The notes: generated by a model from the letters alone, not told the origin. Shown: positions 1-11,464, counted from the stretch's first letter. The stretch is DNA of 64,000 bases from Rhizobium sp. WYJ-E13 (GCF_018987265.1 NZ_CP076853.1:3723501-3787500), one strand, 5' to 3'. Program-made: numbers and translations.

Positions 1-362
1 TTGCCGTTGATGCCGGCGAGATCCGCACCTGCAAGATGGTCACGGCCATTGACGATTGCCTGCGGCGTGTAGACGTTGCTGCGGCCCATCATGCGGGCAT
101 AGCCGTACTGCCGCTCAGTATTTTCCTTTGAGCTCAGCGTGTCGGCCCAGCCGAGATAATTCCAGTAGTCGACATGATAGGCGAGTGCGATGACATTGCC
201 CTGGCTGACAAGCTTGCGGAATGCGGCATCGGCCGGCGGACAGGAGGCGCAGCCCTGCGCCGTGAACAGTTCAACGACGCCTTTCGGCGTGCCGTCTTCG
301 GCCAAGAGCGGACCTGCAAAGGCAAGCCCGGCGACCAGCGGGATCAAAAAACGCGGGGACAT
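1..362 (-). CDS. DUF1223 secreted thioredoxin-like protein (partial, C-terminus off window)
   Basis: Reading from ATG at 360-362 leftwards gives about 120 residues of an open frame that runs off the left edge. Residues 1-21 look like a Sec signal peptide (hydrophobic core, then LLA before EDG). The mature part starts like DUF1223: VVELFTAQGC, with a CxxC pair at C38 and C41 (GCASCPPAD), then VDYWNYLGWAD, a tryptophan/tyrosine-rich stretch characteristic of the family. DUF1223 proteins have a thioredoxin-like fold and are predicted to be periplasmic; their substrate is unknown. The gene stands alone on the minus strand, separated from acnA by a terminator. The C-terminal half cannot be assessed. 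Confidence 0.85.
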   Translation of the reverse strand, partial: MSPRFLIPLVAGLAFAGPLLAEDGTPKGVVELFTAQGCASCPPADAAFRKLVSQGNVIALAYHVDYWNYLGWADTLSSKENTERQYGYARMMGRSNVYTPQAIVNGRDHLAGADLAGING

Positions 363-540
363 TCACCAGCACCTCTTTTTCAGCGCCGGCAACAGTCCTG
401 AACCGCCGGCTCTGAGATATGAACGTACGAATAATCCTTCCAGGTCCAAACGCAAAGTCACGAACGGGTGAGACGGAGCCCCAGGCGGAGTGCAGCCAAA
501 ACACATCACCGTGAGCAGTGAAACACCCTCGTTTTCCGCA

Positions 541-573
541 AAGAAAAACCGCCGGAAATTGCTCTCCGGCGGT
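541..573 (-). terminator. Rho-independent terminator of acnA
   Basis: A 9-bp perfect stem (548-556 with 565-573, sequence ACCGCCGGA/TCCGGCGGT) with an 8-nt loop is followed, reading on the minus strand, by TTTTTCTT. It lies 26 bases past the acnA stop codon. Confidence 0.85.
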
Positions 574-598
574 CATTATCAGGAAAGTATCTTAACAA

Positions 599-3289
599 TC
601 AGGCTGCAAGATCCCGCAGAACCGTCTGCAGGATGCCGCCATTGTTGAGGTAGACGACCTCGTCCAGCGTATCGACACGCGACAGCAACGGAACGTCCTT
701 TACCGTTCCATCGGCGTAGGTGATCTTGGCGATCTTCTTTTCGCGCGGCTTGATGTTTTCGAGGCCCTCGATGGTGACGAGTTCGTCGCCCTTCAGGTTG
801 AGGCTCTGCCAGGTCGTGCCCTCTTCGAAGACGAAGGGGATGACACCCATGCCGACCAGATTCGAACGATGGATACGCTCGAAGCTCTGAGCGATCACGG
901 CCTTGACGCCGAGCAGGTTGGTACCCTTTGCAGCCCAGTCACGCGAGGAGCCGTTGCCATATTCCACGCCCGCGAAGATGACGAGCGGAACGCCTTCGGC
1001 CTTGTACTGCATGGCCGCGTCGTAGATCGAGGTCTCTTCCTTGGACGGATAGTGGATAGTGTAACCACCTTCCTTGCCGTTGGCGCCGAGCATGAAGTTA
1101 CGGATGCGGATATTGGCGAAGGTGCCGCGCATCATGACTTCATGGTTGCCGCGACGCGTACCGTACTGGTTGAAGTCGGCGACTGCGACGTCATGGCCAA
1201 GCAGGTAGGCCCCAGCCGGCGAAGCGGCCTTGATCGAACCGGCCGGAGAAATGTGGTCGGTCGTGATCTTGTCGCCGAAGAGGCCAAGAACGCGTGCGTC
1301 CTTGATGTCCGACGTCCCGGTACCCTTCTTGCCCATGCCGACAAAGTACGGCGGGTTCTGGACGTAGGTCGAGTCGTCGTCCCAGGCATAGGTCTGGCCT
1401 GGAGGAACCTGAACGGCCTGCCAGTTTTCGTCGCCCTTGAAGACGTCGGCATACTTGGTTTCGTAGAGCTCGCGGGTCACGTATTTCTGGATGAAGTCCT
1501 GAACCTCGTGCGAGGTCGGCCAGATGTCCTTGAGATAGACCGGGTTGCCGTTTTGGTCTTCGCCGATCGGCTCCTTGGTCAGGTCTTTCTGCACCGTGCC
1601 GGCAAGTGCGTAGGCGACGACGAGCGGCGGCGAAGCGAGATAGTTCGCCTGGACGTCCGGAGAAATACGGCCTTCGAAGTTACGGTTGCCCGAGAGCACG
1701 CCGGAAACGATCAGGCCCTTGTCGTTGATCGTCTTGGAGATCGGCGCCGGCAGCGGGCCGGAATTGCCGATGCAAGTCGTGCAGCCGAAACCGACGAGAT
1801 TGAAGCCGAGCTTGTCGAGATCGGCCTGCAAGCCGGACTTGGCAAGATATTCGCCGACCACCTGCGATCCCGGAGCAAGCGAGGTCTTAACCCACGGCTT
1901 GGTCTTTAGACCCTTGGCAACGGCGTTGCGGGCAAGAAGACCTGCAGCGATCAGAACCGACGGGTTGGAGGTGTTGGTGCAGGAGGTGATGGCGGCAATC
2001 GCGACGTCACCATGGCCGAGATCGAAATCCGTGCCTTCGACCGCATAGCGGTTGGAAAGTTGGCCGGGCTTCTTGTAGTCGGCATCCATCGAGCCGGCGA
2101 AACCGGAAGCGATGTTTTCGAGCGCGATGCGGCCTTCCGGACGCTTCGGACCGGCCATCGACGGAACGACGTCGCCGAGATCGAGTTCCAGTGTGTCGGT
2201 GAAGACGAGATCGGAGCCGTCGCCTTCACGCCACATGCCCTGAGCCTTGGAATAGGCTTCGACGAGCGCGATCCGGTCATGCGTACGGCCGGACATGGTG
2301 AGGTAGTTGATGGTTTCGCCGTCGACCGGGAAGAAGCCGCAGGTGGCACCATATTCCGGACCCATGTTGCCGATCGTCGCGCGGTCGGCGAGCGGCATGT
2401 TGTCCATGCCCGGGCCGAAGAACTCGACGAACTTGGAAACGACACCCTTCTTGCGCAGCATCTGCACGACGGTCAGAACGAGATCGGTCGCAGTGACGCC
2501 TTCCTTCAGCTTGCCAGTCAGCTTGAAGCCGATGACTTCGGGCAGGAGCATCGAAACCGGCTGACCGAGCATGGCGGCTTCAGCTTCGATACCACCCACA
2601 CCCCAGCCGAGAACGCCGAGACCGTTGATCATCGTCGTGTGCGAATCGGTGCCGACGCAGGTATCAGGATAGGCGATCGTTTCGCCATCCTCTTCCTTCG
2701 TCCAGACGGTCTGGCCGAGATATTCGAGGTTGACCTGGTGACAGATGCCGGTGCCCGGAGGAACGACGCGGAAATTCTTGAACGCCTGCTGACCCCACTT
2801 CAGAAAGCGGTAGCGCTCGCCGTTGCGCTGATATTCCAGCTCGACGTTTCTGGCGAAAGCCTGCGGCGTGCCGAATTCGTCGACGATGACGGAGTGGTCG
2901 ATGACGAGGTCAACGGGAACGAGCGGATTGATCTTTTCCGGATCGCCACCGAGAGAAACCATCGCGTCGCGCATTGCGGCCAGGTCGACGACGGCGGGAA
3001 CGCCGGTGAAGTCCTGCATCAGCACGCGGGCCGGACGGTAGGCGATCTCGTTCTCGACGGCACCCTTGTTATCAAGCCATTCGGCGACGGCAAGGATGTG
3101 CTCCTTGGTGACCGATTGACCATCCTCGAAGCGCAGCAGATTTTCCAGCAGCACCTTCATCGAATAGGGGAGCTTCGATACGCCCGGCAGGCCGTTTGCC
3201 TCAGCCTTCGGCAGGCTGTAGTAGACATAGTCCTTTCCACCAACGGAAAGCGTGGACCGACAATTGAAACTGTCAAGAGATTTAGACAC
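599..3289 (-). CDS. acnA: Aconitate hydratase A
   Basis: Converts citrate to isocitrate through cis-aconitate in the cytosolic TCA cycle. At 896 residues it has the usual length of the AcnA/IRP-type monomeric enzyme. The 4Fe-4S cysteines are visible in [10 protein letters not shown] and in [11 protein letters not shown], and the C-terminal swivel domain contains [16 protein letters not shown]. It is a single-gene unit, divergent from ccmA across a 261-bp gap with no other gene and followed by its own terminator. The start ATG at 3289 precedes [13 protein letters not shown], matching rhizobial AcnA N-termini as I know them. Nothing is unusual. Confidence 0.97.
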   Translation of the reverse strand: MSKSLDSFNCRSTLSVGGKDYVYYSLPKAEANGLPGVSKLPYSMKVLLENLLRFEDGQSVTKEHILAVAEWLDNKGAVENEIAYRPARVLMQDFTGVPAVVDLAAMRDAMVSLGGDPEKINPLVPVDLVIDHSVIVDEFGTPQAFARNVELEYQRNGERYRFLKWGQQAFKNFRVVPPGTGICHQVNLEYLGQTVWTKEEDGETIAYPDTCVGTDSHTTMINGLGVLGWGVGGIEAEAAMLGQPVSMLLPEVIGFKLTGKLKEGVTATDLVLTVVQMLRKKGVVSKFVEFFGPGMDNMPLADRATIGNMGPEYGATCGFFPVDGETINYLTMSGRTHDRIALVEAYSKAQGMWREGDGSDLVFTDTLELDLGDVVPSMAGPKRPEGRIALENIASGFAGSMDADYKKPGQLSNRYAVEGTDFDLGHGDVAIAAITSCTNTSNPSVLIAAGLLARNAVAKGLKTKPWVKTSLAPGSQVVGEYLAKSGLQADLDKLGFNLVGFGCTTCIGNSGPLPAPISKTINDKGLIVSGVLSGNRNFEGRISPDVQANYLASPPLVVAYALAGTVQKDLTKEPIGEDQNGNPVYLKDIWPTSHEVQDFIQKYVTRELYETKYADVFKGDENWQAVQVPPGQTYAWDDDSTYVQNPPYFVGMGKKGTGTSDIKDARVLGLFGDKITTDHISPAGSIKAASPAGAYLLGHDVAVADFNQYGTRRGNHEVMMRGTFANIRIRNFMLGANGKEGGYTIHYPSKEETSIYDAAMQYKAEGVPLVIFAGVEYGNGSSRDWAAKGTNLLGVKAVIAQSFERIHRSNLVGMGVIPFVFEEGTTWQSLNLKGDELVTIEGLENIKPREKKIAKITYADGTVKDVPLLSRVDTLDEVVYLNNGGILQTVLRDLAA

Positions 3290-3550
3290 GAGAGACCCCG
3301 TTTCTGATAGCCAACACAGTCGTGCGAACGCCTATGCACTTAATGCACATCAGGATGCGGGTACGGCCATTTCCGCTGTCCGCACGTGAGGAGAAGACCT
3401 CAAGTTCGGCGCAAGGATGAAATTCACGCCGACCGCTGGCGTGGTTGCAGGTCTTATAGATAATTTCGTAAAGACTTGCCATACCGACAAAGGTCAAAAT
3501 TGGACATTTTTTGAGCCTGCCCGAGGGCGCAATGAAGAAAGAGCCGATGC

Positions 3551-4195
3551 ATGCATCTTATCGCTGAAAATCTGGCTGCCCGGCGCGGGGAAGATCTGAT
3601 TTTCGTTAACGTTTCCTTTCACTTGCAGGCCGGCGAGGCGCTTATCCTGACGGGTAAAAACGGATCGGGAAAGTCCACTTTACTGCGGGTGGTGGCAGGC
3701 CTTTTAAGACCTGAAAAAGGCTCAGTCACAACAGCCGATTTGCACGGTGGCGAAAGGCGCCCGGCAGCAGAAGCAAGCCACTACCTCGGTCATCGTAACG
3801 CAATGAAGAATGAACTTACGGTTGCAGAAAATCTGGATTTCTGGCGATCTTTTCTCGGGCCGGCTGAAGTCGTAGGCCTCAGCACTGAAGATGCAGCAGA
3901 AGCTGTCGGCCTGCCCGGCATAACCCACCTGCCCTTTGGTTACCTTTCCGCCGGCCAGCAGCGCCGCTTTGCCTTCGCCAAACTTCTGGTAGCGTATCGC
4001 CCAGTCTGGATCTTGGACGAGCCGACGGCAGCACTGGATGCGAGCGCAGACAAATTGTTCGCGGGGCTGATCGAAACGCACCGCCGGGAAGGTGGCATCG
4101 TAATCGCCGCGACCCATCAGCCGCTCGGGCTTGAGAATGCCGGAGAATTACGCATGACCGGTTTTGCCGGCGTCGACCAGGGAGTCTGGGAATGA
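3551..4195 (+). CDS. ccmA: Heme exporter ATP-binding protein CcmA
   Basis: ATPase of the CcmABCD system that releases holo-CcmE during cytochrome c maturation at the inner membrane. The 214 residues carry Walker A (GKNGSGKST, about residue 36), the signature LSAGQQRR and Walker B VWILDEPTAALD. The stop overlaps the ccmB start as ATGA, so the two are translationally coupled. It is the first gene of ccmABCDG. The ATG at 3551 begins MHLIAENLAARRG, the normal N-terminus for this family. Divergent from acnA. Confidence 0.96.
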   Translation: MHLIAENLAARRGEDLIFVNVSFHLQAGEALILTGKNGSGKSTLLRVVAGLLRPEKGSVTTADLHGGERRPAAEASHYLGHRNAMKNELTVAENLDFWRSFLGPAEVVGLSTEDAAEAVGLPGITHLPFGYLSAGQQRRFAFAKLLVAYRPVWILDEPTAALDASADKLFAGLIETHRREGGIVIAATHQPLGLENAGELRMTGFAGVDQGVWE

Positions 4196-4851
4196 TCGCC
4201 CTCTTCCTTCGCGACCTCAGGCTTTCCATCCGCGCTGGCGGCGGCGCATTGATCGGCATCCTCTTTTTTCTGACGATCGTCGCCGTCATTCCTTTTGGTA
4301 TCGGACCTGATCTTGCGCTGCTCTCGCGCATCGGCCCGGCCATCGTCTGGATCGGCGCTCTACTTGCGGCCCTTCTCGGGCTCGATCGCCTGTTCCAGGC
4401 GGAGCGCGACGACGGCTCGCTCGATCTGATGCTCATGCAGGAAACACCGCTGGTGCTGACCGTGCTCGTCAAATGCGCTGCACACTGGACGGCAACCAGC
4501 CTGCCGCTCGTCATCGCCTCCCCATTGCTCGGCCTCTTCATGAACATGAACGAGACAGCGATCGGCGCGACCATGCTTACCCTTCTTGTCGGCTCGCCGG
4601 CGATCACCTTCATCGGCGCCGTCGGTGCAGCCGTTGCCGTTGCGCTGCCGCGCGGTGGCCTGTTGGTCTCGGTACTGATCCTGCCGCTGACGATCCCGGT
4701 GCTGATCTTCGGCGTCAGCGCCACCTATGCGGCGGTCGTGGGACCGGCGCCCTTCCTGCCGCCGTTTCTGATCCTCATTGCCCTGACGCTTTTCTTCGCC
4801 GTCATCGGTCCGGCTGCGGCCGCGCTGGCACTCAGAAACACGGCGGATTGA
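4192..4851 (+). CDS. ccmB: Heme exporter permease CcmB
   Basis: Membrane subunit of the CcmABCD complex in cytochrome c biogenesis. The 219 residues form about six hydrophobic segments, and residues 1-20 (MIALFLRDLRLSIRAGGGAL) are the typical CcmB start. It overlaps ccmA by four bases and is followed after 48 bases by ccmC. Length matches the family. Confidence 0.95.
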   Translation: MIALFLRDLRLSIRAGGGALIGILFFLTIVAVIPFGIGPDLALLSRIGPAIVWIGALLAALLGLDRLFQAERDDGSLDLMLMQETPLVLTVLVKCAAHWTATSLPLVIASPLLGLFMNMNETAIGATMLTLLVGSPAITFIGAVGAAVAVALPRGGLLVSVLILPLTIPVLIFGVSATYAAVVGPAPFLPPFLILIALTLFFAVIGPAAAALALRNTAD

Positions 4852-4899
4852 TCGCCACTTCGATTGCGGCTCCGGGCGGATCAAGGTAAGGAAGCGGAT

Positions 4900-5661
4900 A
4901 TGAGCGAAACGAGCCTTGCCATCAGCAAATTCAGCGACCTCGCCAACCCGACGCGGTTTCTGGCGCTGGTATCGCGCGTCATTCCATGGCTGGCCGGCAT
5001 CACCGCCCTCTGTTTTATCATCGGCCTCTATCTGAGCTTCTCGACGGAAGGGGATTACCAGCAGGGCGAGACCGTGCGCATCATGTATGTGCATGTGCCC
5101 ACGGCCTGGCTGTCCATGATGTGCTATACGATCATGAGCATTTCGGCGATCGGCACACTCGTCTGGCGCCATCCGCTGGCTGATGTGTCGGCCAAGGCCG
5201 CCGCCCCGCTCGGAGCCGCCTTCACCCTGCTTGCACTCGTCACAGGCTCGCTCTGGGGCAAGCCCATGTGGGGCACATGGTGGGTCTGGGATGCGCGACT
5301 GACCTCGGTCTTCATTCTCTTCCTGATGTATCTCGGCCTGATCGCGCTGAACCGCGCCATGGATGAACCCTCCAGGGCTGCGCGCGTTACCGCCGTCCTC
5401 ATCCTCGTCGGCTTCGTCAATATACCGATCATCAAGTTCTCGGTCGACTGGTGGAACACGCTGCATCAGTCGGCAAGCGTCATGCGCCTTGAAGGCCCGG
5501 CGATCGATCCGGAATTCCTGCGCCCGCTGCTGATCATGGCGATCGCCTTCACCCTGCTGTTCTTCACCCTGCATCTGATGGCGATGAGAAACGAGATCTG
5601 GCGCCGCCGTATCGCCTCCCAGCGCCGCATGGCCGCCCGTATGGCAGGCCGGGAGGAATAG
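4900..5661 (+). CDS. ccmC: Heme handling protein CcmC
   Basis: Inner-membrane protein that presents heme to CcmE. It carries the tryptophan-rich WWD signature WGTWWVWD at residues 124-131, with flanking histidines (YVHVP at about 65 and the later LHQSAS) that in the family bind heme axially. I choose ATG at 4900 because AAGGAAG sits just upstream; an in-frame TTG at 4864 would add 12 residues with no better ribosome site. The product is 253 residues with six predicted membrane spans. Confidence 0.95.
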   Translation: MSETSLAISKFSDLANPTRFLALVSRVIPWLAGITALCFIIGLYLSFSTEGDYQQGETVRIMYVHVPTAWLSMMCYTIMSISAIGTLVWRHPLADVSAKAAAPLGAAFTLLALVTGSLWGKPMWGTWWVWDARLTSVFILFLMYLGLIALNRAMDEPSRAARVTAVLILVGFVNIPIIKFSVDWWNTLHQSASVMRLEGPAIDPEFLRPLLIMAIAFTLLFFTLHLMAMRNEIWRRRIASQRRMAARMAGREE

Positions 5662-5663
5662 CG

Positions 5664-5837
5664 ATGGGCGGCTCCTACGCTTTTTACGTCTATGGCTCCT
5701 ATGGCTTTGCTGCCCTCGTGACGATTGCGGTGACGCTCTGGACCTGGTCTGACGGGCGGGCGCGCCAGAAGGAATTGGCAGCGCTCGAAGCCGCCGGCAT
5801 CCGCCGCCGTTCCGCCAGACCGAAGGACGGCGAATGA
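5664..5837 (+). CDS. ccmD: Heme exporter small subunit CcmD
   Basis: A 57-residue protein beginning [19 protein letters not shown], with a single membrane helix at about residues 8-30 and a basic cytoplasmic tail ([13 protein letters not shown]). CcmD holds CcmE with CcmABC and is always this short. It starts two bases after the ccmC stop and its TGA overlaps the ccmG ATG, so its place in the operon is clear although sequence conservation in the family is low. Confidence 0.92.
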   Translation: MGGSYAFYVYGSYGFAALVTIAVTLWTWSDGRARQKELAALEAAGIRRRSARPKDGE

Positions 5838-6442
5838 CCGAGGCTCCACAAGAGGATAGACCGAAGAGCCGCGGCCCCAGCCGCTATGCACTTGCACTGA
5901 TACCGCTGGTCGTTTTCGGCGGTATTGCCGCGACTGCAGCAAAAATGCTCTACGATCAGGATTTCCATGGCAAGAACATCGCCGAGATTCCGTCCGCCTT
6001 GATCGGAACGGAAGCGCCGCCGCTGAATCTGCCGCCGCTCGAAGGCTCTGGACTGCCGGCGCTGACGGATGAGGCGGTCAAGGGCAAGCTCACTCTCGTC
6101 AACGTCTTCGCCTCCTGGTGCATTCCCTGCCGCGACGAACATCCTCTCCTGAAGCAGCTCGCCGAGGATGGGCGGCTGAACATCGTTGCGATCAATTATA
6201 AGGACAAGAACGAGAACGCCCTGCGCTTCCTCGGCGAACTCGGCAACCCCTACCAAGCCATTGGCATAGACCCGAACGGCAAGGCAGCGATCGACTGGGG
6301 TGTCTACGGCATTCCGGAAAGCTATCTCGTAGCACCCGACGGCACGATCATTTACAAGCGTGTCGGCCCTTTCGACGATATCAGCCTGAAGGAAGGCCTT
6401 TTTCCGGCAATGGAAAAGGCGCTGGGCAAGCCGGTTTCTTAA
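5834..6442 (+). CDS. ccmG: Thiol:disulfide interchange protein CcmG/DsbE
   Basis: Membrane-anchored periplasmic thioredoxin that reduces apocytochrome c cysteines before heme attachment. The 202 residues have an N-terminal anchor at about 19-40 and a thioredoxin fold with WCIPC (C96, C99) and the cis-proline region [13 protein letters not shown]. The ATG overlaps the ccmD stop (ATGA). It is the last gene of the operon and converges with the DUF2585 gene, overlapping it by four bases. Confidence 0.95.
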   Translation: MTEAPQEDRPKSRGPSRYALALIPLVVFGGIAATAAKMLYDQDFHGKNIAEIPSALIGTEAPPLNLPPLEGSGLPALTDEAVKGKLTLVNVFASWCIPCRDEHPLLKQLAEDGRLNIVAINYKDKNENALRFLGELGNPYQAIGIDPNGKAAIDWGVYGIPESYLVAPDGTIIYKRVGPFDDISLKEGLFPAMEKALGKPVS

Positions 6443-7026
6443 GCCCCGCTCTGCCAGACCTTGATCGCTTCGACAGGCCAGATCAACATCAGCACATTCA
6501 GCGTCAGATTGTCCCGGATCACGTAACCGGTGAATATCTCGAAGAAGATCGCAATGGCAACCGTCAGCGCCACGGGCGCTCTCGAGGCGAAGAAGAAGCC
6601 GACGGCCATGAAGATCGTATCCATGACCGAATTGATGATGCTGTCACCGTAATAATCGAGCGAGATCGTCGCCGTGCGGTAGCGATCGATGATCAGAGGC
6701 GAATTTTCCAGAAGCTCCCAGCCGGATTCGACGAGCATTGCCAGAAGCAGCTTCGCCGCAAGCGGCTTGCCGCGAAGCAGGAGGTGCGCAAGCCCGTAGA
6801 ACAGGAAGCCGTGGATGATGTGCGACGGCGTGTACCAGTCGGACAGGTGCTGGGAATTGCCGCTGGAATTGACCGTGCCTTCCCAGAGTTTGACGTAACC
6901 ACAGGTACAGATCGGCACCCGGCCCATCAGATATTCGGCGATGATCTGGACGATCAACACCGCAAGGCAGGCAGAAAACCAGAAGACCTGATGCCGCGCT
7001 CGGTCGGCGCCGTCGATGACAGTCAC
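6439..7026 (-). CDS. DUF2585 (UPF0314) membrane protein
   Basis: A 195-residue polytopic membrane protein of a family nearly confined to alphaproteobacteria, with no known function. The diagnostic stretch CGYVKLWEG followed by [17 protein letters not shown] is present near residues 42-68. It starts with GTG at 7026, overlapping the stop of the septation-protein gene (GTGA), so it is translationally coupled to it. Its 3' end overlaps the convergent ccmG end by four bases. Confidence 0.88.
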   Translation of the reverse strand: MTVIDGADRARHQVFWFSACLAVLIVQIIAEYLMGRVPICTCGYVKLWEGTVNSSGNSQHLSDWYTPSHIIHGFLFYGLAHLLLRGKPLAAKLLLAMLVESGWELLENSPLIIDRYRTATISLDYYGDSIINSVMDTIFMAVGFFFASRAPVALTVAIAIFFEIFTGYVIRDNLTLNVLMLIWPVEAIKVWQSGA

Positions 7027-7667
7027 TTTTCGCTTTCCGCCTCGGTGGAAATGCTGTGCTTCAGCACCAGCGGCATCTGCGCCATCGTGAAGATGATGGT
7101 GATCGGCATCGTGCCCCAGACCTTGAAGGCGACCCAGAAATTATCCGAGAAATTGCGCCAGACGACCTCGTTCAGCACCGCGAGGAAGAGGAAGAAGATG
7201 CCCCAGCGGATCGTCAGCTTGCGCCAGCCTTCGGCATCGAGCTGGAAGGCAGCGTTGAAGACATAGCCGAGCAGCGACTTGCCGAAGGCAAGGCCGCCGA
7301 GCAGGGCAAAGCCGAAGAGCGCGTTGACGATGGTCGGCTTCATCTTGATGAAGGTTTCGTTCTGCAGCCAGATCGACAGCGAGCCAAAGATCAGCACGAC
7401 GATGCCTGAAACGAAGGGCATGATCGGCAGATGGCCGAGCATGATCTTGGAAACCACCAGCGAGAGAATGGTTGCGCCCATGAATAGCCCTGTCGCCACG
7501 AAGAGCGGACCACCGAGTTCGGTCAATGCCGGAAAACGCGCGACCAGCCATTCGCCACGCAGATTGGCAAAAAAGAAGACCAGAAGCGGCCCTAATTCCA
7601 GCGCCAGCTTCAGAAGCGGATGATGCCGGTCTGCGGCGCTCGGAGTAATATCGCTTTCAGTCATCAT
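7023..7667 (-). CDS. ispZ: Septation protein A / inner membrane protein YciB
   Basis: A 214-residue integral membrane protein of the YciB/IspZ family, whose members affect cell-envelope integrity and, in Shigella, septation. Features are the N-terminal [20 protein letters not shown] and the later [17 protein letters not shown], both family hallmarks, within about six hydrophobic segments. ATG codons lie at 7667 and 7664; either is possible. It follows ftsY after 59 bases and overlaps the DUF2585 gene. Confidence 0.92.
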   Translation of the reverse strand: MMTESDITPSAADRHHPLLKLALELGPLLVFFFANLRGEWLVARFPALTELGGPLFVATGLFMGATILSLVVSKIMLGHLPIMPFVSGIVVLIFGSLSIWLQNETFIKMKPTIVNALFGFALLGGLAFGKSLLGYVFNAAFQLDAEGWRKLTIRWGIFFLFLAVLNEVVWRNFSDNFWVAFKVWGTMPITIIFTMAQMPLVLKHSISTEAESEK

Positions 7668-7726
7668 GCTTCTCTAAACCTGCTTTTTTGCAATGCATGC
7701 AAGCCATCGACGGCTAATCTGTGGCA

Positions 7727-9274
7727 TCATTGGCCGATACCGGCAATGGCCTGCGCAAAATCCTCTGCCTCGAACGGTTCGAGATCGTCGACCCCTTCCC
7801 CTACGCCGATGAAATAGACCGGCAGCTTATGCTTGGCGGAGATGGCCACCAGGATGCCGCCGCGCGCCGTGCCGTCAAGCTTGGTCATGATCAGCCCGCT
7901 GACACCGGCGACATTCCGGAAGATCTCAACCTGATTGAGCGCATTCTGTCCGGTTGTCGCATCGAGTGTCTGGAGCACGGTATGCGGCGCATCGGGATCG
8001 AGCTTGCCGAGCACGCGCACGATCTTTTCCAGCTCGGCCATCAGCTCTGCCTTGTTCTGCAGACGGCCCGCCGTATCGATGATCAGCACATCGCATTTCC
8101 TGGCTTTTGCCTGTTCGAAGGCGTCATAGGCAAGGCCCGCAGCATCCGCGCCAAGCTTGGTGCCGATGAATTCGGATTTGGTGCGATCGGCCCAGATCTT
8201 CAACTGCTCGATGGCGGCAGCGCGGAACGTATCGCCGGCCGCCACCATCACCTTGAGGCCGGCGCCGGAAAGCTTGGCTGCCAGCTTGCCGATCGTTGTC
8301 GTCTTGCCGGTGCCATTGACACCGACGACGAGGATGACATGCGGCTTGTGGGAGAGATCGAGTTGCAGCGGCTTGGCAACCGGCTTCAATACCTTGGCGA
8401 TTTCACTCGCCATGATGCGGCTGACATCCTCGCCGGTCACATCCTTGCCGTAACGCTCCGAAGCCAGCGTATCGGTCACCCGCATCGCCGTCTCGACGCC
8501 GAGGTCGGCCTGGATCAGCAGGTCCTCGAGATCCTGCAGCGTATCATCGTCGAGCTTGCGCTTGGTGAAAAGCGCGGCGATCTGGCCGGTAAGCTGAGAA
8601 GAGGTGCGCGCGAGACCATTGCGCAGGCGCTGGAACCAGGAAAGCCTCGGCTGCGGCGCGGCCACAGGTTCGGGTTCGGCTTCCGGTCCGATGGCAAAGC
8701 CTCTGGGAAGGATGTGATTCGGCGCCGATTCGGCGGGGGTGACGCCCCCCTCTGTCCTGCCGGACGTCTCCCCCGCAAAGGGCGAGATTGGCAAGGATTG
8801 AGAATCCTGCAGTACCTCAGCTGGAATTTCCTGGGCGTCGTGAGTCGGAATCTCTTCTGGAAATGTCTCGGTTGGCTCGACCCTGCCTTCCTCTCTCACA
8901 GCAGCGTCATCCTCCAAACGATCTCCCTCCTCGTGGGGGAGATGTTCCAAAGGGACAGAGGGGGGTGCTGCCGCAGCGTCGTCTGCATTCGCTTCTGCCT
9001 CGGCTTCCAGCAGCGACAGAGGGACAACGCCCATGTCGCCCAGACCATCAGCAGTAGGGAGGAATTCGGACCGTTGTTGCTCCGCGAGAGCTTCCACGAT
9101 ATCCGCCGCCGGCCCGCCGGCCGTATCCATTTCTTCGGCAAGAACCGGATCAGCAGCAACCGGCAGATCTTCGTCGCGCGAGCGCGGCTCCAGTTCCTTC
9201 TCCACGGCTTCCGGCACTAGCTCTTCAGCCGGCTTGCCGAAGGTGAAGACCTTTTTGATGAAACTAAGTGCCAT
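7727..9274 (-). CDS. ftsY: Signal recognition particle receptor FtsY
   Basis: GTPase receptor that docks Ffh-ribosome complexes at the membrane. The C-terminal NG domain (about residues 205-515) shows G1 GVNGTGKTTT, DTFRAAAIEQL, DTAGRLQNKAEL and TKLDGTARGG. The first ~200 residues form a long acidic, low-complexity A domain, much longer than the minimal receptor, as in other rhizobia. It sits 16 bases downstream of mtaB in the dapF-mtaB-ftsY run. The partner Ffh is encoded 3 kb away on the other strand. Confidence 0.97.
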   Translation of the reverse strand: MALSFIKKVFTFGKPAEELVPEAVEKELEPRSRDEDLPVAADPVLAEEMDTAGGPAADIVEALAEQQRSEFLPTADGLGDMGVVPLSLLEAEAEANADDAAAAPPSVPLEHLPHEEGDRLEDDAAVREEGRVEPTETFPEEIPTHDAQEIPAEVLQDSQSLPISPFAGETSGRTEGGVTPAESAPNHILPRGFAIGPEAEPEPVAAPQPRLSWFQRLRNGLARTSSQLTGQIAALFTKRKLDDDTLQDLEDLLIQADLGVETAMRVTDTLASERYGKDVTGEDVSRIMASEIAKVLKPVAKPLQLDLSHKPHVILVVGVNGTGKTTTIGKLAAKLSGAGLKVMVAAGDTFRAAAIEQLKIWADRTKSEFIGTKLGADAAGLAYDAFEQAKARKCDVLIIDTAGRLQNKAELMAELEKIVRVLGKLDPDAPHTVLQTLDATTGQNALNQVEIFRNVAGVSGLIMTKLDGTARGGILVAISAKHKLPVYFIGVGEGVDDLEPFEAEDFAQAIAGIGQ

Positions 9275-9290
9275 GAAGCTGTCCGTGAAG

Positions 9291-10565
9291 TCAGGCCGCC
9301 GCGGCAGCCGTCAATTGCATGTCGAGATGCTTGCCATTGTGGCCAGTGATCGTCGCTTCGACGAGATCGCGTGGACGAAGACCGGGCACTCCGACAAGCG
9401 TGAAGTTTTCCGTGTGGGCAAGACCGCTATTTTCCACCAGCAGCCATTGCCGCGTTCCGACCATCTTGTCCAGATGGCGCCGGTGCAGCGTCTGTCCAGT
9501 GGCGCGCAGGCGGGCGGCGCGATCCTTGATGAGAGAACGGTCGAGTTGTGGCATACGCGCAGCGGGCGTGCCGGGACGCGGGCTGTAGGGGAAGACGTGC
9601 AGATGCGCGATGTCGGCCTCTTCCGCCAGCCGCACCGCATTTTCGAACATCTCTTCGGTCTCTGTCGGGAAACCGGCGATCATGTCCGCACCAAAACTCA
9701 TCTCCGGCCGCAGCCGACGCACGTCTTCGATGAAGCGCAGGGCGTCAGCCCGCAGATGCCGGCGTTTCATGCGCTTCAGGATCATGTCGTCGCCATGTTG
9801 CAGCGATAGGTGCAGATGCGGCATGAAGCGCTGCTCGTCGGCGATCAGATCCATGAGATGGCGATCGGCCTCGATGCTGTCGATGGAAGACAGCCGCAGG
9901 CGACAGATCTCCGGCACCTGCTTCAGCAGCGTTTTTGCCAGCAGCCCGAGCGTCGGCTGACCGGGAAGATCGTCGCCATAACTCGTGGCGTCGACACCGG
10001 TCAGCACGATTTCGCGATAGCCGCTTTCGACGAGGTTGCGCGCCTGATCGACCACCGCCCCCATCGGCACGGAACGCGAATTGCCGCGGCCATAGGGAAT
10101 GATGCAGAAAGTGCAGCGATGGTCACAGCCGTTCTGCACCTGGATGAAGGCGCGCACATGGCCGTCGATATGCCTGACCATCTGCGGCGCGGTGTGGCGC
10201 ACACTCATGATGTCGTTGACACGCAGCTTCTCTTCCGCCGAAACGCCGAAATCCGGAAGCCCGCGATAAGACGCAGCCCTCAGCTTCTCTTCATTGCCGA
10301 GCACCGCATCGACCTCGGCCATTTCGGCAAAGGCCTGCTTTTCCGTCTGCGCCGCACAGCCGGTGACGATGATGCGGGCATGCGGATTGTCGCGACGCGC
10401 ACGGCGGATCGCCTGGCGGGCCTGACGCACGGCCTCGCCGGTCACGGCACAGGTATTGACCAGGATGGCATTGTTGAGCCCGGCTGCTTCTGCCTGCGAT
10501 CTCATCACTTCGGATTCATAAGTATTGAGACGACAGCCGAAGGTGATGACCTCGACGCCGCTCAC
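9291..10565 (-). CDS. mtaB: tRNA ct6A37/t6A37 methylthiotransferase MtaB
   Basis: Radical-SAM enzyme that adds a methylthio group to t6A37 of tRNA. At 424 residues, the N-terminal UPF0004 domain has the three cluster cysteines ([27 protein letters not shown]), the radical-SAM motif is CDHRCTFC, and the C-terminal end resembles a TRAM domain. It starts with GTG at 10565 overlapping the dapF TGA (GTGA), hence translational coupling. MiaB is the alternative, but the [10 protein letters not shown] start is typical of MtaB. Confidence 0.93.
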   Translation of the reverse strand: MSGVEVITFGCRLNTYESEVMRSQAEAAGLNNAILVNTCAVTGEAVRQARQAIRRARRDNPHARIIVTGCAAQTEKQAFAEMAEVDAVLGNEEKLRAASYRGLPDFGVSAEEKLRVNDIMSVRHTAPQMVRHIDGHVRAFIQVQNGCDHRCTFCIIPYGRGNSRSVPMGAVVDQARNLVESGYREIVLTGVDATSYGDDLPGQPTLGLLAKTLLKQVPEICRLRLSSIDSIEADRHLMDLIADEQRFMPHLHLSLQHGDDMILKRMKRRHLRADALRFIEDVRRLRPEMSFGADMIAGFPTETEEMFENAVRLAEEADIAHLHVFPYSPRPGTPAARMPQLDRSLIKDRAARLRATGQTLHRRHLDKMVGTRQWLLVENSGLAHTENFTLVGVPGLRPRDLVEATITGHNGKHLDMQLTAAAAA

Positions 10566-11464
10566 CGCGCTTCCGCTCCGCGTTCGGCATCACGCGACCA
10601 TGTGCCGGTCGATGGATCGAGCGTGCCGGACCATTCCCATTCGGCAGGACCGGTCATGACCACGTGATCGTCCCCTCGCCAGTCGATCCTCAGCGGCTGG
10701 CGGATCGGGCTGGAGGCGACATCGATCGTCACCTTGCGGCCGGTACGGCCAGTGCGAGCAGCACTGACGGCGGAGGCGCAGGCGGCCGAACCGCAGGCGA
10801 GCGTCAGGCCTGCTCCGCGCTCCCAGGTGCGCGTCCGCAGCGCCGAGTCCGAAATGACCTGCGCCAGCGTGATATTGGCCTTCTCCGGGAAGATCGGATG
10901 GTTTTCGAGCAGCGGCCCGAAGCGTTCGAGATCGAAGCTCATCGGATCGCGGTCGACCCAGAAGATCGCATGCGGATTGCCCATGGACATGGCCGAGGGC
11001 GAATGCAGGACGGGATTGTCGATCGGCCCTATCTGCAGTTCGATACGGCTCGTATCGTGGAATTCTTCCGCGAGTGGGATCCGGTTCCAGTCGAAGACCG
11101 GCAGCCCCATGTCAACGGATATCGTGCCGTCATCGTGTTCGAAGGCATTCAAGATGCCGGCAACGGTCTGGAAGGTGAAAGCCTTCTTGCCGGTTTCGGC
11201 GGCTAACGCCTGCACGACACAGCGAGTTCCGTTGCCGCAGGCCTGCGCCTTGGATCCGTCGGAATTCAGGATGTCGATATAGGCATCAGTGCCTTGCGCC
11301 TTTGGATCATGAATCGCCATGATCTGGTCGAACTGCGTCTCGGCATCGGCATTGAGCGCGATGGCAGCCTGTGGCGTCACCTTGTCGCTCCGCCCGCGCA
11401 TGTCAACGACCAGGATCTTGTTGCCAAGCCCGTTCATCTTCGCGAATTCGACCGTGTTGCTCAT
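10562..11464 (-). CDS. dapF: Diaminopimelate epimerase
   Basis: Interconverts LL- and meso-diaminopimelate for lysine and peptidoglycan synthesis. The two catalytic cysteines lie in CGNGTRCV and in ACGSAACA, and the start [15 protein letters not shown] is the family N-terminus. Length 300 is slightly above the 275-280 norm because of a C-terminal tail. First gene of the dapF-mtaB-ftsY-ispZ-DUF2585 run. Confidence 0.96.
   Translation of the reverse strand: MSNTVEFAKMNGLGNKILVVDMRGRSDKVTPQAAIALNADAETQFDQIMAIHDPKAQGTDAYIDILNSDGSKAQACGNGTRCVVQALAAETGKKAFTFQTVAGILNAFEHDDGTISVDMGLPVFDWNRIPLAEEFHDTSRIELQIGPIDNPVLHSPSAMSMGNPHAIFWVDRDPMSFDLERFGPLLENHPIFPEKANITLAQVISDSALRTRTWERGAGLTLACGSAACASAVSAARTGRTGRKVTIDVASSPIRQPLRIDWRGDDHVVMTGPAEWEWSGTLDPSTGTWSRDAERGAEAR

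Noticed and set aside
2012..3307. 431-codon plus-strand frame opposite acnA
   Set aside because: Antisense shadow caused by high GC; composition is typical of reverse-complemented codons and acnA is unambiguous.
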